DNA of 64,000 nucleotides from Sphingopyxis sp. FD7 (GTDB taxonomy: Bacteria; Pseudomonadota; Alphaproteobacteria; Sphingomonadales; Sphingomonadaceae): positions 2,294,001-2,358,000 of the forward strand of contig NZ_AP017898.1 in NCBI RefSeq assembly GCF_003609835.1, read 5' to 3'. Shown here piece after piece: positions 51,208-62,839 of this stretch. Position 1 is the first letter of the stretch; each line of letters begins with the position of its first letter. The notes under the pieces were generated by a model. That model saw only the letters and a list, made by a program, of their open reading frames with translations, made no database searches and had not been told where the DNA came from. The translations under genes and the position numbers were made by a program.

Positions 51208-51816
51208 ATGTCAATAGTGAAAAAGCGTCTCAGTCCTGAGGAAAGCCGTTCGGCGGCGCTCGAGGCGGCGCGTCATATCCTGATCGAAATGGGGCCGGCG
51301 GCGGTGACGCTGAAAGCCGTCGCGGCGCGCATCGACCGGACCCACGCCAATCTGCTGCACCATTTCGGCAGCGCCGCGGGGCTGCAAAAGGCGCTCGCCG
51401 CCTATCAGGCCGAAACCGTGTGCGAAACGATCGGCAAGAAAATGGCCGAATCGCCGCCGGGCGAACGCAATGTGCGCGAGATCGTCGACCTCGCCTTCGA
51501 CGCCTTCAACAGCGGCGGCGCGGGCGCGCTCGCGACATGGATGGCGGCGACGGGCAATGACGACGCGCTCGACCCGATCGTCGAGGCGATCCACCGCCTG
51601 ATCGACGGCATGGCGCCCGATGCCGACGAAAAACGGCTGATGCACGAAGACACGCTGGCGCTCGTCCTGATGGCACTGGGCGACGCGCAGCTCGGCGGCC
51701 CGATGGCCGAAGCCCTCGGCCTGCCGCGCGACACCGCGCGCGTGCTGGCGACCGAACTCATCACAGGGCGCATCGCGAAATTCTGGGCCGAACATGGGGG
51801 CAAGGCGGGGGGTTGA
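51208..51816 (+). CDS. TetR-family transcriptional regulator
   Basis: This 202-residue protein has the TetR helix-turn-helix at about residues 14-60 (ALEAARHILIEMGPAAVTLKAVAARIDRTHANLLHHFGSAAGLQKAL) and a ligand-binding C-terminal domain. It is divergent from the PF10118 gene and probably represses it and itself at the inverted repeat 51184-51203. The ligand is unknown; lipids or membrane stress would fit the neighbour. Confidence 0.92.
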   Translation: MSIVKKRLSPEESRSAALEAARHILIEMGPAAVTLKAVAARIDRTHANLLHHFGSAAGLQKALAAYQAETVCETIGKKMAESPPGERNVREIVDLAFDAFNSGGAGALATWMAATGNDDALDPIVEAIHRLIDGMAPDADEKRLMHEDTLALVLMALGDAQLGGPMAEALGLPRDTARVLATELITGRIAKFWAEHGGKAGG

Positions 51817-51872
51817 GGAGCGGCGGCAGGTCGAAGCCGCGTAGCGCGCCTATGGTTCCAACCCGCCGCGCG

Positions 51873-51974
51873 CGCCTGCGAAGGCAGGAGCCCATCGCCC
51901 GCCGCAGCCTTCACGCGCCACCGGCCGCTTCGAGGGCCAGGCCCGAAGATGGACCCCTGCCTCCGCAGGGGCAC
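51873..51974. repeat. Diverged family B palindrome
   Basis: CCTGCGAAGGCAGGAGCCCATC and GATGGACCCCTGCCTCCGCAGGGG are the arms; this is the same architecture as 44435-44512. Together with the family A copy at 52012 it fills the gap between tetR and the glutathione transferase gene; no gene is visible there. Confidence 0.7.
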
Positions 51975-52011
51975 GGCGCAAGGGAAGACCCGGACGGCCC
52001 CTCACTCCCCC

Positions 52012-52087
52012 GTCATCCCGGCGAAGGCCGGGATCTCGCCGGCGCGCTGTGATGACAGGACGAGATCCCGGCCTTCGCCGGGATGAC
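52012..52087. repeat. Family A palindromic repeat
   Basis: GTCATCCCGGCGAAGGCCGG and CCGGCCTTCGCCGGGATGAC are exact arms around a unique spacer, adjacent to the end of the convergent transferase gene. Confidence 0.87.
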
Positions 52088-52110
52088 AAATAGATAAAGT
52101 GATCGCAGCG

Positions 52111-52761
52111 CTACCCGCCCAAAACCTTCGCCATCATCCGTTCTTCCTTGGCGATCCACGGCGCCATGCTTGGCCGCGACAGTATGGCTTCGCTCCACGC
52201 CGCGATCTTCGGATGCTTGGCCGCGTCGACGCACGCGCCGCAGTGGCGGAAATTCATCAGCGGCGACGCGACGGCGAGGTCGGCGAGCGTCAGCCGGTCG
52301 CCGACAAGGAATCCCGACGCCGGGATCGCGCCCTCCAGATAGTCGAGCAGCTTCGGCAGTTCCTCCGCCTCGGCCGCCGCGGCGGCGGCCAGGTCGCCTT
52401 CGCGGCCGAGAAACTTGGGCGCGACGATGCGGTTGAAGAACATCTTGCCGCTGCACGCCGCGAACACCGTGTCGCCGAACTCCTCCCACCAGATCACCTG
52501 CCCGCGCTCGCGGGGGTCGGCGGGGATCAGCGCCGGTTCGGGGTGCTTCGCCTCGACATAATGGATGATCGCGCTCGAATCGGCGAGCAGGAAACCGTCG
52601 TCGTCCATCGCGGGCATCTTGCCGAGCGGCGAGGCGGCCTGGAAACCCGGATCGGGATCGCCGAGCCCGACGCCCTTCAGCTCGAAGTCGATCCCCTTTT
52701 CGCCCAGATAGCCGAGCAATTTGCGCACGAAGGGCGATACCACCGACCCATAGATAATCAT
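52111..52761 (-). CDS. Glutathione S-transferase family protein
   Basis: This 216-residue protein has a thioredoxin-like N-terminal domain (MIIYGSVVSPFVRKLLGYLGEKGIDF with an S-x-x-V/R site, SPLGKMPAM cis-Pro block, ADSSAIIHYVE) and an alpha-helical C-terminal domain (GFLVGDRLTLADLAVASPL). Substrate unknown. MIIYG at 52761 is the natural start; a frame starting at 52800 would add 13 residues unlike the family. It diverges from the histidine kinase gene. Confidence 0.9.
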   Translation of the reverse strand: MIIYGSVVSPFVRKLLGYLGEKGIDFELKGVGLGDPDPGFQAASPLGKMPAMDDDGFLLADSSAIIHYVEAKHPEPALIPADPRERGQVIWWEEFGDTVFAACSGKMFFNRIVAPKFLGREGDLAAAAAAEAEELPKLLDYLEGAIPASGFLVGDRLTLADLAVASPLMNFRHCGACVDAAKHPKIAAWSEAILSRPSMAPWIAKEERMMAKVLGG

Positions 52762-52929
52762 CGCAGATCCTTTCCCGAAACCGGCACGACCATAGGCCAA
52801 AGGTTGCGAATCACAACCCGTTAAGCGGCCGCAATGGAACGAAATTGGCTTGCCATCGACGGCGCGGCGTGGGACATCGCGGGACCGGAGGGGGGCGCTG
52901 CCGCGGCAGCCAGCAGGCAGGACAGAGAC

Positions 52930-54591
52930 ATGCGCCCTTTGTCATGGGCAGACCGGCTGCTCGCGCTTTCGGCCCGCTTTGTCGGGCTCGTCATCCTGAT
53001 CGCCACGCTCGCCGCCGCGGCGGGCAGCTTCCTTTACAATCGCGCCGAGGAACGCGACCGCGCCGAGCGTGTCGCGATGCAGATCGACACGCGGCTGCGC
53101 GATCATGTCGCGCTGCTCGAAGGCGTGCGCGCGCTTTATCAGTCGGACAGCCGGTCGAGCGGACCCGGCATCCGCGCCTATCTGACCGCGCTCCGGCCGC
53201 AGGTTCACGCGCCGGGGCTGGAGGGGATCGGCATCGCGGTCGCGATGCGGCAGCGGACTCCCGCCGCGGCGGAAGCCATGCTGCGCGAAAATTACGGCCG
53301 CGACATTGCGGTCTGGCCGGTCAGTGAGCAGCCCATTGGCTTTCCGATCGTCCTTCTCGAACCCCCAACCCCGCGCCGCGACAAGGCGCTGGGTTATGAC
53401 ATGTACAGCGAACCCGTGCGCCGCGCCGCGATGCGCCGCGCGTGGCAGACCGGCCAGCCCGCGACGAGCGGCATCGTCCAGCTCGTGCAGGAAGGCGGCG
53501 CGACAAGGCGCCAGCCCGGCTTCCTCATCTATGTCCCCGTCTATGCCGACCAGAGGGCGCCCGGCGGCGCTGCGCTTTCCGGCGACGCGCCGCGCGCGGC
53601 GACCTTTGCCAGCGCGCCGGGTGCGCGGCCGATCGAGGCCTTTGTCTATGCCCCCTTCCGCATCGAGGATCTGATGACCGCGATCCTTGGGCCGCAGCTC
53701 AGCTCCATCGACGGGCTCGAAATCTATGCGGGTGAAGGGCCGTCGGCGCCGCTTGCCTATCGCCACGGGACGATGGGCTGGGATCCGCACGAGCAGGTGC
53801 TGCACCTCGCCGACCGCCGGTGGACGCTGCGCATTTCCTACAGCCGCCTGTTTGAACGGCTGGGGCGGCCCTTTGCCATCTTCCTCTTCGGCCTCGCGAT
53901 CATGCTGCTCGCGATGCAGCTCCACCGGCTCCAGCATCGCCGCGTCGATGCCTTCCGCGCGCTCGCCGACGAACAGGCGCTGCGCGCCGCCGACCGCGAG
54001 CTGATGATCGGCGAAATGGCCCACCGCATGAAAAACGCCTTTGCCCGCATCGGCGCGCTCGCGCGCATCACCTTGCGCGAATCGGCGAGCCTCGACGAGT
54101 TCGAGGCGAGATTCGACGGCCGGATGCGCGCGCTGTCGGACGCAAAGCAGATGCTCGTCACCGGCGCGGTCGACACCGTCGAACTCGAACGCATCATCCA
54201 TCGCGAACTCGACCTTGCCGGCGTTTCGCCCGACCGGCTCGCCGCGATCACCGGTCCCGAGGTGCGCCTGGACGACGAGGGCGCGCAGGCCATCTCGCTC
54301 GCGATCCACGAGTTCGCGACGAACAGCATCAAATATGGCGCGCTGGCGGGCAAGGGAGTGCTCAGCGTCGGGTGGCACCGCGACGGCGGCGAGGTCGAAC
54401 TCGACTGGACCGAAAGCGGCCTTCCCGAAACGCCCGATATCGAGAATGAAAGCTTTGGCACCCGTTTCATCCGCACACTGATCGAACGGCAGTTGAAAGG
54501 CCGCTGGACACGAACGGCGGGGCCCGGTCGCCTCGCCATCGTCATCCGCTGGCCCGACCGCGGCTCCGCCACGACGCAGCACGCGGATTGA
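52930..54591 (+). CDS. CHASE-domain HWE-type sensor histidine kinase
   Basis: This 553-residue protein has an N-terminal membrane helix (FVGLVILIATLAAAAGSFLY), a periplasmic CHASE domain (EGVRALYQSDSR to the conserved GYDMYSEPVRR block), a second membrane helix (about FAIFLFGLAIMLLAMQL), and an HWE/HisKA_2-type kinase with phosphoacceptor His in EMAHRMKNAFARIGA and N-box HEFATNSIKYGAL. CHASE senses small extracellular ligands. No response regulator is adjacent. Start 52930 has AGGA upstream; 52834 would add 32 residues. HWE kinases are typical of alphaproteobacteria. Confidence 0.9.
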   Translation: MRPLSWADRLLALSARFVGLVILIATLAAAAGSFLYNRAEERDRAERVAMQIDTRLRDHVALLEGVRALYQSDSRSSGPGIRAYLTALRPQVHAPGLEGIGIAVAMRQRTPAAAEAMLRENYGRDIAVWPVSEQPIGFPIVLLEPPTPRRDKALGYDMYSEPVRRAAMRRAWQTGQPATSGIVQLVQEGGATRRQPGFLIYVPVYADQRAPGGAALSGDAPRAATFASAPGARPIEAFVYAPFRIEDLMTAILGPQLSSIDGLEIYAGEGPSAPLAYRHGTMGWDPHEQVLHLADRRWTLRISYSRLFERLGRPFAIFLFGLAIMLLAMQLHRLQHRRVDAFRALADEQALRAADRELMIGEMAHRMKNAFARIGALARITLRESASLDEFEARFDGRMRALSDAKQMLVTGAVDTVELERIIHRELDLAGVSPDRLAAITGPEVRLDDEGAQAISLAIHEFATNSIKYGALAGKGVLSVGWHRDGGEVELDWTESGLPETPDIENESFGTRFIRTLIERQLKGRWTRTAGPGRLAIVIRWPDRGSATTQHAD

Positions 54592-54642
54592 CAAGGCCCC
54601 GCCCCCCGGCAAGAGACAGGCCGAGGGGAGAATGCCGCCGCC

Positions 54643-55659
54643 ATGACCGCAAAAATGCTGCGCCCGACATCGTTCGACGTCGCCGAGCGCGCGGGCGTGT
54701 CGCAATCGACCGTCTCGCGCGCGCTCCGGGGCTCGCCCGGCGTCAACGCCGAAACGCGCGCGCGCGTCGCCGCCGCCGCGCGCGAACTCGGCTATGTCGT
54801 CGACCGCCACGCCTCGTCGCTGCGCCTGAAAAGCAGCGAGACGATCGCGCTCGTCACCATCTGCCGCCCCGGCGAGGATCGCAGCGCGATCAACCCCTTC
54901 TACTTCGCGCTGCTCGGCAGCATCGCCGCCGCGACCTCGGCGCGCGGCTTCAACCTGCTCGTCAGCTTTCAGGAAAATCCCGACAATTTCCGCGCCGATT
55001 TCGTTGCGTCGGGGCTCGCGGACGCGATGATCGTCATCGGCACGACCAGCAACCGCGCTGCATGGGATTATTTTGCCCAGGCGCAGGCCGCGGGCCTCGA
55101 CTTCGTCTGCTGGGGCAGCCCCGGCAGCCCTTTCCACTGGATGCGCAGCGAAAATGACGAGGGCGGCCAGCTCGCCGCCGAGCATCTGGTGGGGCTCGGC
55201 CGCCGCCGCATCGCCTTCGTCGGGCCGCAGCAATCGCCGCAGCGCCAGTTCGACGAGCGCCGCGACGGCTTCACCGCGGCGCTTGGCCTCCACGGCCTCG
55301 CCCCGATCCTCGCCGAGCCGCCCGCCGCCGCCGACCGCCATGCGCAGGGCGTCGCCGCCGCGCAGGCGCTGCTCGCCCAGCATCCGGACGTCGACGCGAT
55401 CTTCGCGGCCAGCGACATGCTCGCGCTCGGCGTGCTGCAGGGGCTCAAGGACGCCGGTCGCCGCGTTCCGCAGGATGTCGCGCTGATCGGCTTCGACGGC
55501 ATCCGCGCCGGCACCCTTGCCGACCCCGCGCTCACCACGCTCGAACCCGATCTCGACGCCGCGGGCGAAGCGCTCGTCGCCATGGCGCTGGAGGACGACG
55601 AGCGCACGCGCAGCGGCACGCGCATCCCCGTGCGCCTCGTCGTGCGCGGCACCGCCTGA
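54643..55659 (+). CDS. LacI-family transcriptional regulator
   Basis: This 338-residue regulator has an N-terminal LacI helix-turn-helix (SFDVAERAGVSQSTVSRALRG, hinge AAARELGYVVDRHASSLR) and a periplasmic-binding-protein-like ligand domain (YFALLGSIAAATSARGFNLLVS, AIFAASDMLALGVLQGLKDAG, IGFDGIRAGTLADPALTTLEPDLDAAGEAL). The inducer is probably a sugar or related metabolite. It precedes a TonB receptor gene by 253 bases on the same strand and may control it, although no operator was identified. Confidence 0.93.
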   Translation: MTAKMLRPTSFDVAERAGVSQSTVSRALRGSPGVNAETRARVAAAARELGYVVDRHASSLRLKSSETIALVTICRPGEDRSAINPFYFALLGSIAAATSARGFNLLVSFQENPDNFRADFVASGLADAMIVIGTTSNRAAWDYFAQAQAAGLDFVCWGSPGSPFHWMRSENDEGGQLAAEHLVGLGRRRIAFVGPQQSPQRQFDERRDGFTAALGLHGLAPILAEPPAAADRHAQGVAAAQALLAQHPDVDAIFAASDMLALGVLQGLKDAGRRVPQDVALIGFDGIRAGTLADPALTTLEPDLDAAGEALVAMALEDDERTRSGTRIPVRLVVRGTA

Positions 55660-55912
55660 ATCCGCGAACCGGTGCGGTTCAGAGGCCGATTCGCCTCGAA
55701 CCCTTCGCCTTCGGACATGTCGAACCCGCCGCGACGCGGTGTGCGCCGGAGCGGATCCTCGCGCCACGGCGCGCCCGCCAATCGACGGGCGGCGCGCGGC
55801 CACCCCCGCCGCCGCGCGACAATTTCTTCGCACGATCCCGTGACAGAGTTGCAATTCGCTCGCATTAGCGTTAGCGGCCCCGCGACACTCAGCGAATCCA
55901 ACAGGGGGCCTT

Positions 55913-58003
55913 GTGAAGAAACTGCTTTTGCTTACCGCCGCCGCTGCGGCCTTTCCGGCGACGGCACACGCCAGCGAAGCCGAGCGCGAGGACGCGCGCA
56001 CCATTCTGGTGATCGGCAAGTCGGACGGCTATGTCGCGACCAACTCGGTCACGGCGACCAAGACGGATACGCCGCTGATCGACGTGCCCCAGACGATTTC
56101 GGTGGTCACGCGCGAGCGGCTGGACGACCAGGCGTCGCGTTCGATCGCCGACGTCCTGCGCTACGTCCCCGGCACCACCATCGGCCAGGGCGAGGGCAAC
56201 CGCGACCAGATCACCCTGCGCGGCCAGAACACGACCGCCGACTTCTTTCTCGACGGCGTGCGCGACGACGTCCAGTATTTCCGCAGCCTCTACAACATCG
56301 AGCGGGTCGAGATACTCAAGGGCCCCTTCGCGATGATCTTTGGCCGCGGCGGCAGCGGCGGCGTCATCAACCGGGTGCAGAAAACGCCGTCATCCGAAGC
56401 GCTGGCGGTCGGCGGCGCGCTCAGCGCCAACAGCTTCGGCGCGTGGGACGTTTCGGCGGACGTCAATGCGCCGATCGGCGGCGGCGCGGCGTTCCGGCTC
56501 AACGCCCATTACGAGAGCCTCGACAATCATCGCGATTTCTTCGATGGCGAACGTTATGCGATCAACCCCTATGTCGCGGTCGATCTGGGCCGGTGGAAGC
56601 TGGGCCTGTCCTACGAATATGTGAACGACGACCGCGTGACCGATCGCGGGGTGCCGTCGATCGCAACCGCCCCCGGACGGCCGAACCGCCCGATCACCGG
56701 GTATCGCGACACATTTTTCGGCGTTCCGGGCGTCAATCGCACGGGGCTGGAGGCGCATATCGTCAAGGCGCGGATCGACGGCGAACTGGCGGAGGCGCTG
56801 ACATGGTCGACCACGCTCCTTTATGGCGATTATGACAAATATTACACCAACGTCTTTGCCAATGGCGCGGCCACCGGCCCGACCGGCACCGTCGCCCTGT
56901 CGAGCTACACCGACCCGACCCGGCGCCAGAACTTCATCGCGCAGAGCAACCTGCTCTGGGACGTCGACGTCGGAGGGATCGAAAACCGGATTCTTTTGGG
57001 CATCGAATATGGCGATCAGGATTCGACCAATCAGCGCCGCAACGGCACGCTGTCGAACGCCACGCTCGACCTTGCCAACATCGTCTATCCTACGGTCAGC
57101 TTCGGCGCGCTGGTCCGCAACACCGAATCGCGCGTCCAGTTCTTCTCGGCCTATGCGCAGGACCAGATCGCATTCGGCGAGCATGTCGACCTCGTCCTCG
57201 GCGTGCGTTACGACCGGTTCGAGATCAAGGGCACCGACCTGATCGGCACGCCGCGCGCCTTCGGCCGCACCGATGAAAAGCTGTCGCCGCGGCTCGGCCT
57301 GATCCTGAAGCCGCAGGAAAATGTCTCGATCTACGGCAGCTACAGCCGGTCCTTCCTCCCCCGATCGGGCGATCAGTTCCTGACGCTGGCGCCCGCGTCG
57401 GGCTCGTCGCCGGCGCAGGAAGATCTGACGCCCGAACGGATGGTCAATTACGAAATCGGCGCCAAATGGGACATCCGGCCCGATCTCAATCTCACGCTGG
57501 CGCTGTTCCGGCTCGACCGCAACAATACGGCCGTGCCGGTCGCGGGCGTGCCGGGATCGCAGTTTCTGACCGACACGCGGACCAGGGGCATCGAACTGGC
57601 GCTGACCGGCCGGATCACGCCGAACTGGCAGGTGAGCGGCGGCTATACCTATCAGGATGCGCATCGCAAGAATGACGACAGCATCCGGCTGGGACAGGTG
57701 CCCAGGCATCAGATTGCGCTGTGGAACCGCTATGATTTCAACGACAAGGTCGGGATGGGACTGGGCGTGGTCCATCAGTCAAGCCAGTTCGCCGCCATTC
57801 GCACCGCGCCGACGGTGACGCGCCTGCCTGCCTTCACGCGCGTCGATGCCGCGCTGTTCGTCAAGGCGAACGAGCGCGTCGAGTTCCAGGTCAATGTCGA
57901 AAATCTGCTCGACGAAAGCTATTTCTCCGACGCGCACAACCTCAACAACATCACGCCGGGGGCACCGATCAACGCCCGCTTCACGGCGCGTATCAGATAT
58001 TGA
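55913..58003 (+). CDS. TonB-dependent siderophore receptor
   Basis: This 696-residue outer-membrane receptor starts at GTG 55913 after GGGGG and has a signal peptide (KKLLLLTAAAAAFPATAHA). The plug domain holds TDTPLIDVPQTISVVTRERLDDQ, VLRYVPGTTIGQGEGNRDQITLRGQ and VEILKGPFAMIFGRGGSGGVINRV, typical of ferri-siderophore (FhuA/FiuA type) receptors. The barrel ends with the aromatic terminus ARFTARIRY. It imports ferric siderophores with TonB energy. A weak AT-rich symmetrical stretch near 55850-55875 may be a Fur-type site, not confirmed. Confidence 0.94.
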   Translation: MKKLLLLTAAAAAFPATAHASEAEREDARTILVIGKSDGYVATNSVTATKTDTPLIDVPQTISVVTRERLDDQASRSIADVLRYVPGTTIGQGEGNRDQITLRGQNTTADFFLDGVRDDVQYFRSLYNIERVEILKGPFAMIFGRGGSGGVINRVQKTPSSEALAVGGALSANSFGAWDVSADVNAPIGGGAAFRLNAHYESLDNHRDFFDGERYAINPYVAVDLGRWKLGLSYEYVNDDRVTDRGVPSIATAPGRPNRPITGYRDTFFGVPGVNRTGLEAHIVKARIDGELAEALTWSTTLLYGDYDKYYTNVFANGAATGPTGTVALSSYTDPTRRQNFIAQSNLLWDVDVGGIENRILLGIEYGDQDSTNQRRNGTLSNATLDLANIVYPTVSFGALVRNTESRVQFFSAYAQDQIAFGEHVDLVLGVRYDRFEIKGTDLIGTPRAFGRTDEKLSPRLGLILKPQENVSIYGSYSRSFLPRSGDQFLTLAPASGSSPAQEDLTPERMVNYEIGAKWDIRPDLNLTLALFRLDRNNTAVPVAGVPGSQFLTDTRTRGIELALTGRITPNWQVSGGYTYQDAHRKNDDSIRLGQVPRHQIALWNRYDFNDKVGMGLGVVHQSSQFAAIRTAPTVTRLPAFTRVDAALFVKANERVEFQVNVENLLDESYFSDAHNLNNITPGAPINARFTARIRY

Positions 58004-58153
58004 GCGGAATGCGGGAAGGCGGATGGCCGTCTTCCCGCACTCTTATCGAAATCGCCGCCCGAACCGGCCGGGCGCGCGCAAGCCATGCAGCGAAAATGGC
58101 CCGGATAGGCGGCGCTGCGCCGCAACCGGCGTTTTCAACCGCGAAGGTCCGGC

Positions 58154-58474
58154 TCAATCCTCCGCCGGATAGCTGCTGCCCCACTGCGCCAGCGCATGAA
58201 CGGCAGCGTTCAGCTCCTCTCCGCGCGGGGTCAGGCTATAGGTGGTGCGGATCACCGGCCCGTCGGATATGTGGCGATCGACCACATGGTCGTGCTCCAG
58301 ACCTTTCAGCTGTTCGGACAATATCTTTTCACTGATGCCGGGCAATTTGCGGCGCAGCGCGCCAAAACCCATCGGTTCCTCGTGCAGCAACCAGATGATC
58401 GTCGATTTCCACTTTCCGCCGATGACGGTCAGGGCGCGACCCAGGCCGCAGCTTTCGGTTGCCGTCTTATGCAT
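58154..58474 (-). CDS. HxlR-family transcriptional regulator
   Basis: This 106-residue winged-helix protein has ESCGLGRALTVIGGKWKSTIIWLLHEEPMGFGALRRKLPGISEKILSEQLKGLEHDHVV, with the HxlR cysteine near residue 10. ATG 58474 follows a GGAG site; an ATG upstream at 58561 would be within the divergent promoter. The operator-like site 58485-58502 sits 11 bases upstream. It is divergent from an NADP-dependent oxidoreductase, as the other HxlR is from a transferase. The role is probably sensing an electrophile. Confidence 0.92.
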   Translation of the reverse strand: MHKTATESCGLGRALTVIGGKWKSTIIWLLHEEPMGFGALRRKLPGISEKILSEQLKGLEHDHVVDRHISDGPVIRTTYSLTPRGEELNAAVHALAQWGSSYPAED

Positions 58475-58484
58475 CTCCAGGTCC

Positions 58485-58502
58485 TTACAAAAAGGTAAGT
58501 AA
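58485..58502. promoter_or_regulatory. Probable HxlR operator (copy 2)
   Basis: TTACAAAAAGGTAAGTAA matches the site at 22138-22155 in 16 of 18 positions. It overlaps the leader of the hxlR message and lies in the divergent gap, so it could control both genes. Confidence 0.65.
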
Positions 58503-58572
58503 TTGTTCGCGCTCGTCACTTTTGCGACAGCCTGTCCGATCGACCTTAAACGACGTCGCAAGGAGACACCAG

Positions 58573-59424
58573 ATGACCGACATCAGCGTAATCGGCTTGG
58601 GCGAGATGGGCTCGGCGCTCGCCCGCGCCTTTTTGAAGAAGGGCCGTTCGGTGACGGTGTGGAACCGCACCGCCGAAAAAGCCGATGCGCTGGTCCCGCT
58701 CGGCGCGATTGCGGCAGGGCGCGTTTCCGACGCCATCGCTGCCAGCCCGACGATCATCGTCTGCGTGTCCGACTATCGCGCGACGCGCGCCATCTTCGAT
58801 CGCGATGAGGACGCCATGGCGATCGCCGGCAAGCTGATCGTTCAGCTCAGCTCGGGCATCCCGTCGGAGGCGCGGGCGATGGCGTCCTGGGCGGGCGGGC
58901 GCGGGGCGCATTATGTCGATGGCGCCATCTTCGCCTGGCCGCGCCAGATCGGCGACGATGCGGTCATCCTCGCATCGGGCGACAGCGTTGCTTTCGACAT
59001 GGCGCTCGCCCCTTTGTCCTTGCTCGGCGAGGTCGTGCCGATGGGCAGTGAAATCGGTGCGGCGTCGGCGCTGTTCAGCGGGGCGCTTGCCTATCTCGCC
59101 GGGCACTGGATCGGCTTCGCCCACGGCGCGCGCATATGCGAAAGCGAAGGTTTGTCTGCCGAAATGCTCGGCGAAACGCTCGCGCGGATAGCACCGGCGC
59201 TCGGCGAGGATAATCGGCACATGGGGCGGGTGATCGCCACCGGCCGCTATGCCAACCCGGAAAGCACGTTGCAGACGGCCGGGAACGACATCGCGCGACT
59301 TGTCGATCATGCCCATATTGCGGGGCTGCCGGACGCCTTTCCGACCTTTGCAGCCGACCTTTTCGCGCGCGCGATCGCGGCGGGTCTGGGGCCTGAAGAG
59401 CATGTCGCGATCGCCAAATTGTAA
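58573..59424 (+). CDS. NAD(P)-dependent oxidoreductase (beta-hydroxyacid dehydrogenase-like)
   Basis: This 283-residue protein has the dinucleotide site SVIGLGEMGSALARAFLKKGRSVTVWNRT (with the Arg preferring NADP), a middle part LIVQLSSGIPSEARAMASWAGGRGAHYVDGAIFAWP typical of the 6-phosphogluconate/3-hydroxyisobutyrate dehydrogenase or imine-reductase-like group, and a helical C-terminal domain. AGGAG lies 9 bases upstream of ATG 58573. It is divergent from hxlR, which probably regulates it. The substrate is not evident from the sequence; an imine reductase role is possible. Confidence 0.88.
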   Translation: MTDISVIGLGEMGSALARAFLKKGRSVTVWNRTAEKADALVPLGAIAAGRVSDAIAASPTIIVCVSDYRATRAIFDRDEDAMAIAGKLIVQLSSGIPSEARAMASWAGGRGAHYVDGAIFAWPRQIGDDAVILASGDSVAFDMALAPLSLLGEVVPMGSEIGAASALFSGALAYLAGHWIGFAHGARICESEGLSAEMLGETLARIAPALGEDNRHMGRVIATGRYANPESTLQTAGNDIARLVDHAHIAGLPDAFPTFAADLFARAIAAGLGPEEHVAIAKL

Positions 59425-59512
59425 TTACGGAATTACGGCGGGAATTACGGCGACAGGGAATTACGGCGACAGTTTACTTAACCCCTTAATTCGAGAGGTG
59501 ACGGAATTACGG
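59423..59512. repeat. AATTACGG short repeat cluster
   Basis: AATTACGG occurs at 59423, 59431, 59443, 59459 and 59505, with GGAATTACGGCGACAG nearly repeated at 59441 and 59457. The copies follow the oxidoreductase stop directly. The 396-base gap to acnA otherwise holds only another inverted repeat (59528-59583) and no visible gene. Confidence 0.75.
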
Positions 59513-59527
59513 GCATCTCTCGTCGCC

Positions 59528-59583
59528 CGGACTCGATCCGGGGTCCATTCCACCGGCGCCGCATGGACCCCGGATCAAGTCCG
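59528..59583. repeat. Inverted repeat, family E
   Basis: CGGACTCGATCCGGGGTCCAT (59528-59548) pairs with ATGGACCCCGGATCAAGTCCG (59563-59583), one mismatch, 14-base loop. It lies upstream of acnA. Confidence 0.82.
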
Positions 59584-59820
59584 GGGTGACAAAGCAGCAA
59601 CGCCCCTTTGTGCCTTCGTGGCTTTGTGTGAGAAAATCATCGCGCCGTGCCTGGTCGAAAGTCCGCCCCGGCGCCAACCAACCCACCCCCTTGCAATTCC
59701 CCGCTCCCGGCGTAAGGCGGCGCCAACATAAACCCGCGCGTGCGACTCCCGTTGGCCCCGCTCTCCCGCTTCGCCATCGGACAGTCATTCCCCGCCGCGC
59801 CAACATGGGGACTGCATCCT

Positions 59821-62496
<2,676 letters not shown>

Positions 62497-62521
62497 CGCC
62501 GCCGCCGACTGACGCCGCAAG

Positions 62522-62556
62522 CGCCCGCCCCCTCGCAGGGGCGGGCGTTTTCATTT
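62522..62556 (+). terminator. Rho-independent terminator after acnA
   Basis: A perfect 10-bp stem CGCCCGCCCC / GGGGCGGGCG with a 6-base loop is followed by TTTTCATTT. It is 26 bases after the acnA stop and just before the next gene's ribosome site. Confidence 0.9.
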
Positions 62557-62569
62557 GGAGACGAAGCGC

Positions 62570-62839
62570 ATGTCCGTCGTAACGATCGTCATCGAAGTCA
62601 TCGGCTGGGCTGCCGCGGCGATCATCCTTGCCGCCTATGTCCTGTTGTCGCTCGGCAAGCTCGAGGCGCGCGGTTATGTCTATCAATGGATGAACGTCGC
62701 CGGGGCGGCCGGTTTCATCATCAATTCGGGCTATAATGGCGCGATCCCGTCGGCGGCGCTCAACATCGTCTGGGCGGCGATGGGGCTGTTCACGCTGTGG
62801 ACGGTATGGCGCTCAGGCCAGGACGGGCGTTCAGCATAA
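62570..62839 (+). CDS. CBU_0592-like small membrane protein
   Basis: This 89-residue protein has three membrane helices (VIEVIGWAAAAIILAAYVLLSLG, VAGAAGFIINSGYNGAIPS, ALNIVWAAMGLFTLWTVWR) and resembles the CBU_0592 family of small integral membrane proteins of unknown function. ATG 62570 has GGAG nine bases upstream; TTG 62555 would add six residues. It converges with and overlaps the PLP enzyme by 9 bases. Confidence 0.8.
   Translation: MSVVTIVIEVIGWAAAAIILAAYVLLSLGKLEARGYVYQWMNVAGAAGFIINSGYNGAIPSAALNIVWAAMGLFTLWTVWRSGQDGRSA

Noticed and set aside
55850..55875. Fur or Irr box before the TonB receptor
   Set aside because: Only weak symmetry is visible and it does not match a known consensus well enough to annotate.
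52942..56019. Open frame of about 1025 codons on the minus strand
   Set aside because: It runs across the histidine kinase, LacI gene and part of the TonB receptor on the other strand; no family resemblance, low-complexity Arg/Ala/Gly content.
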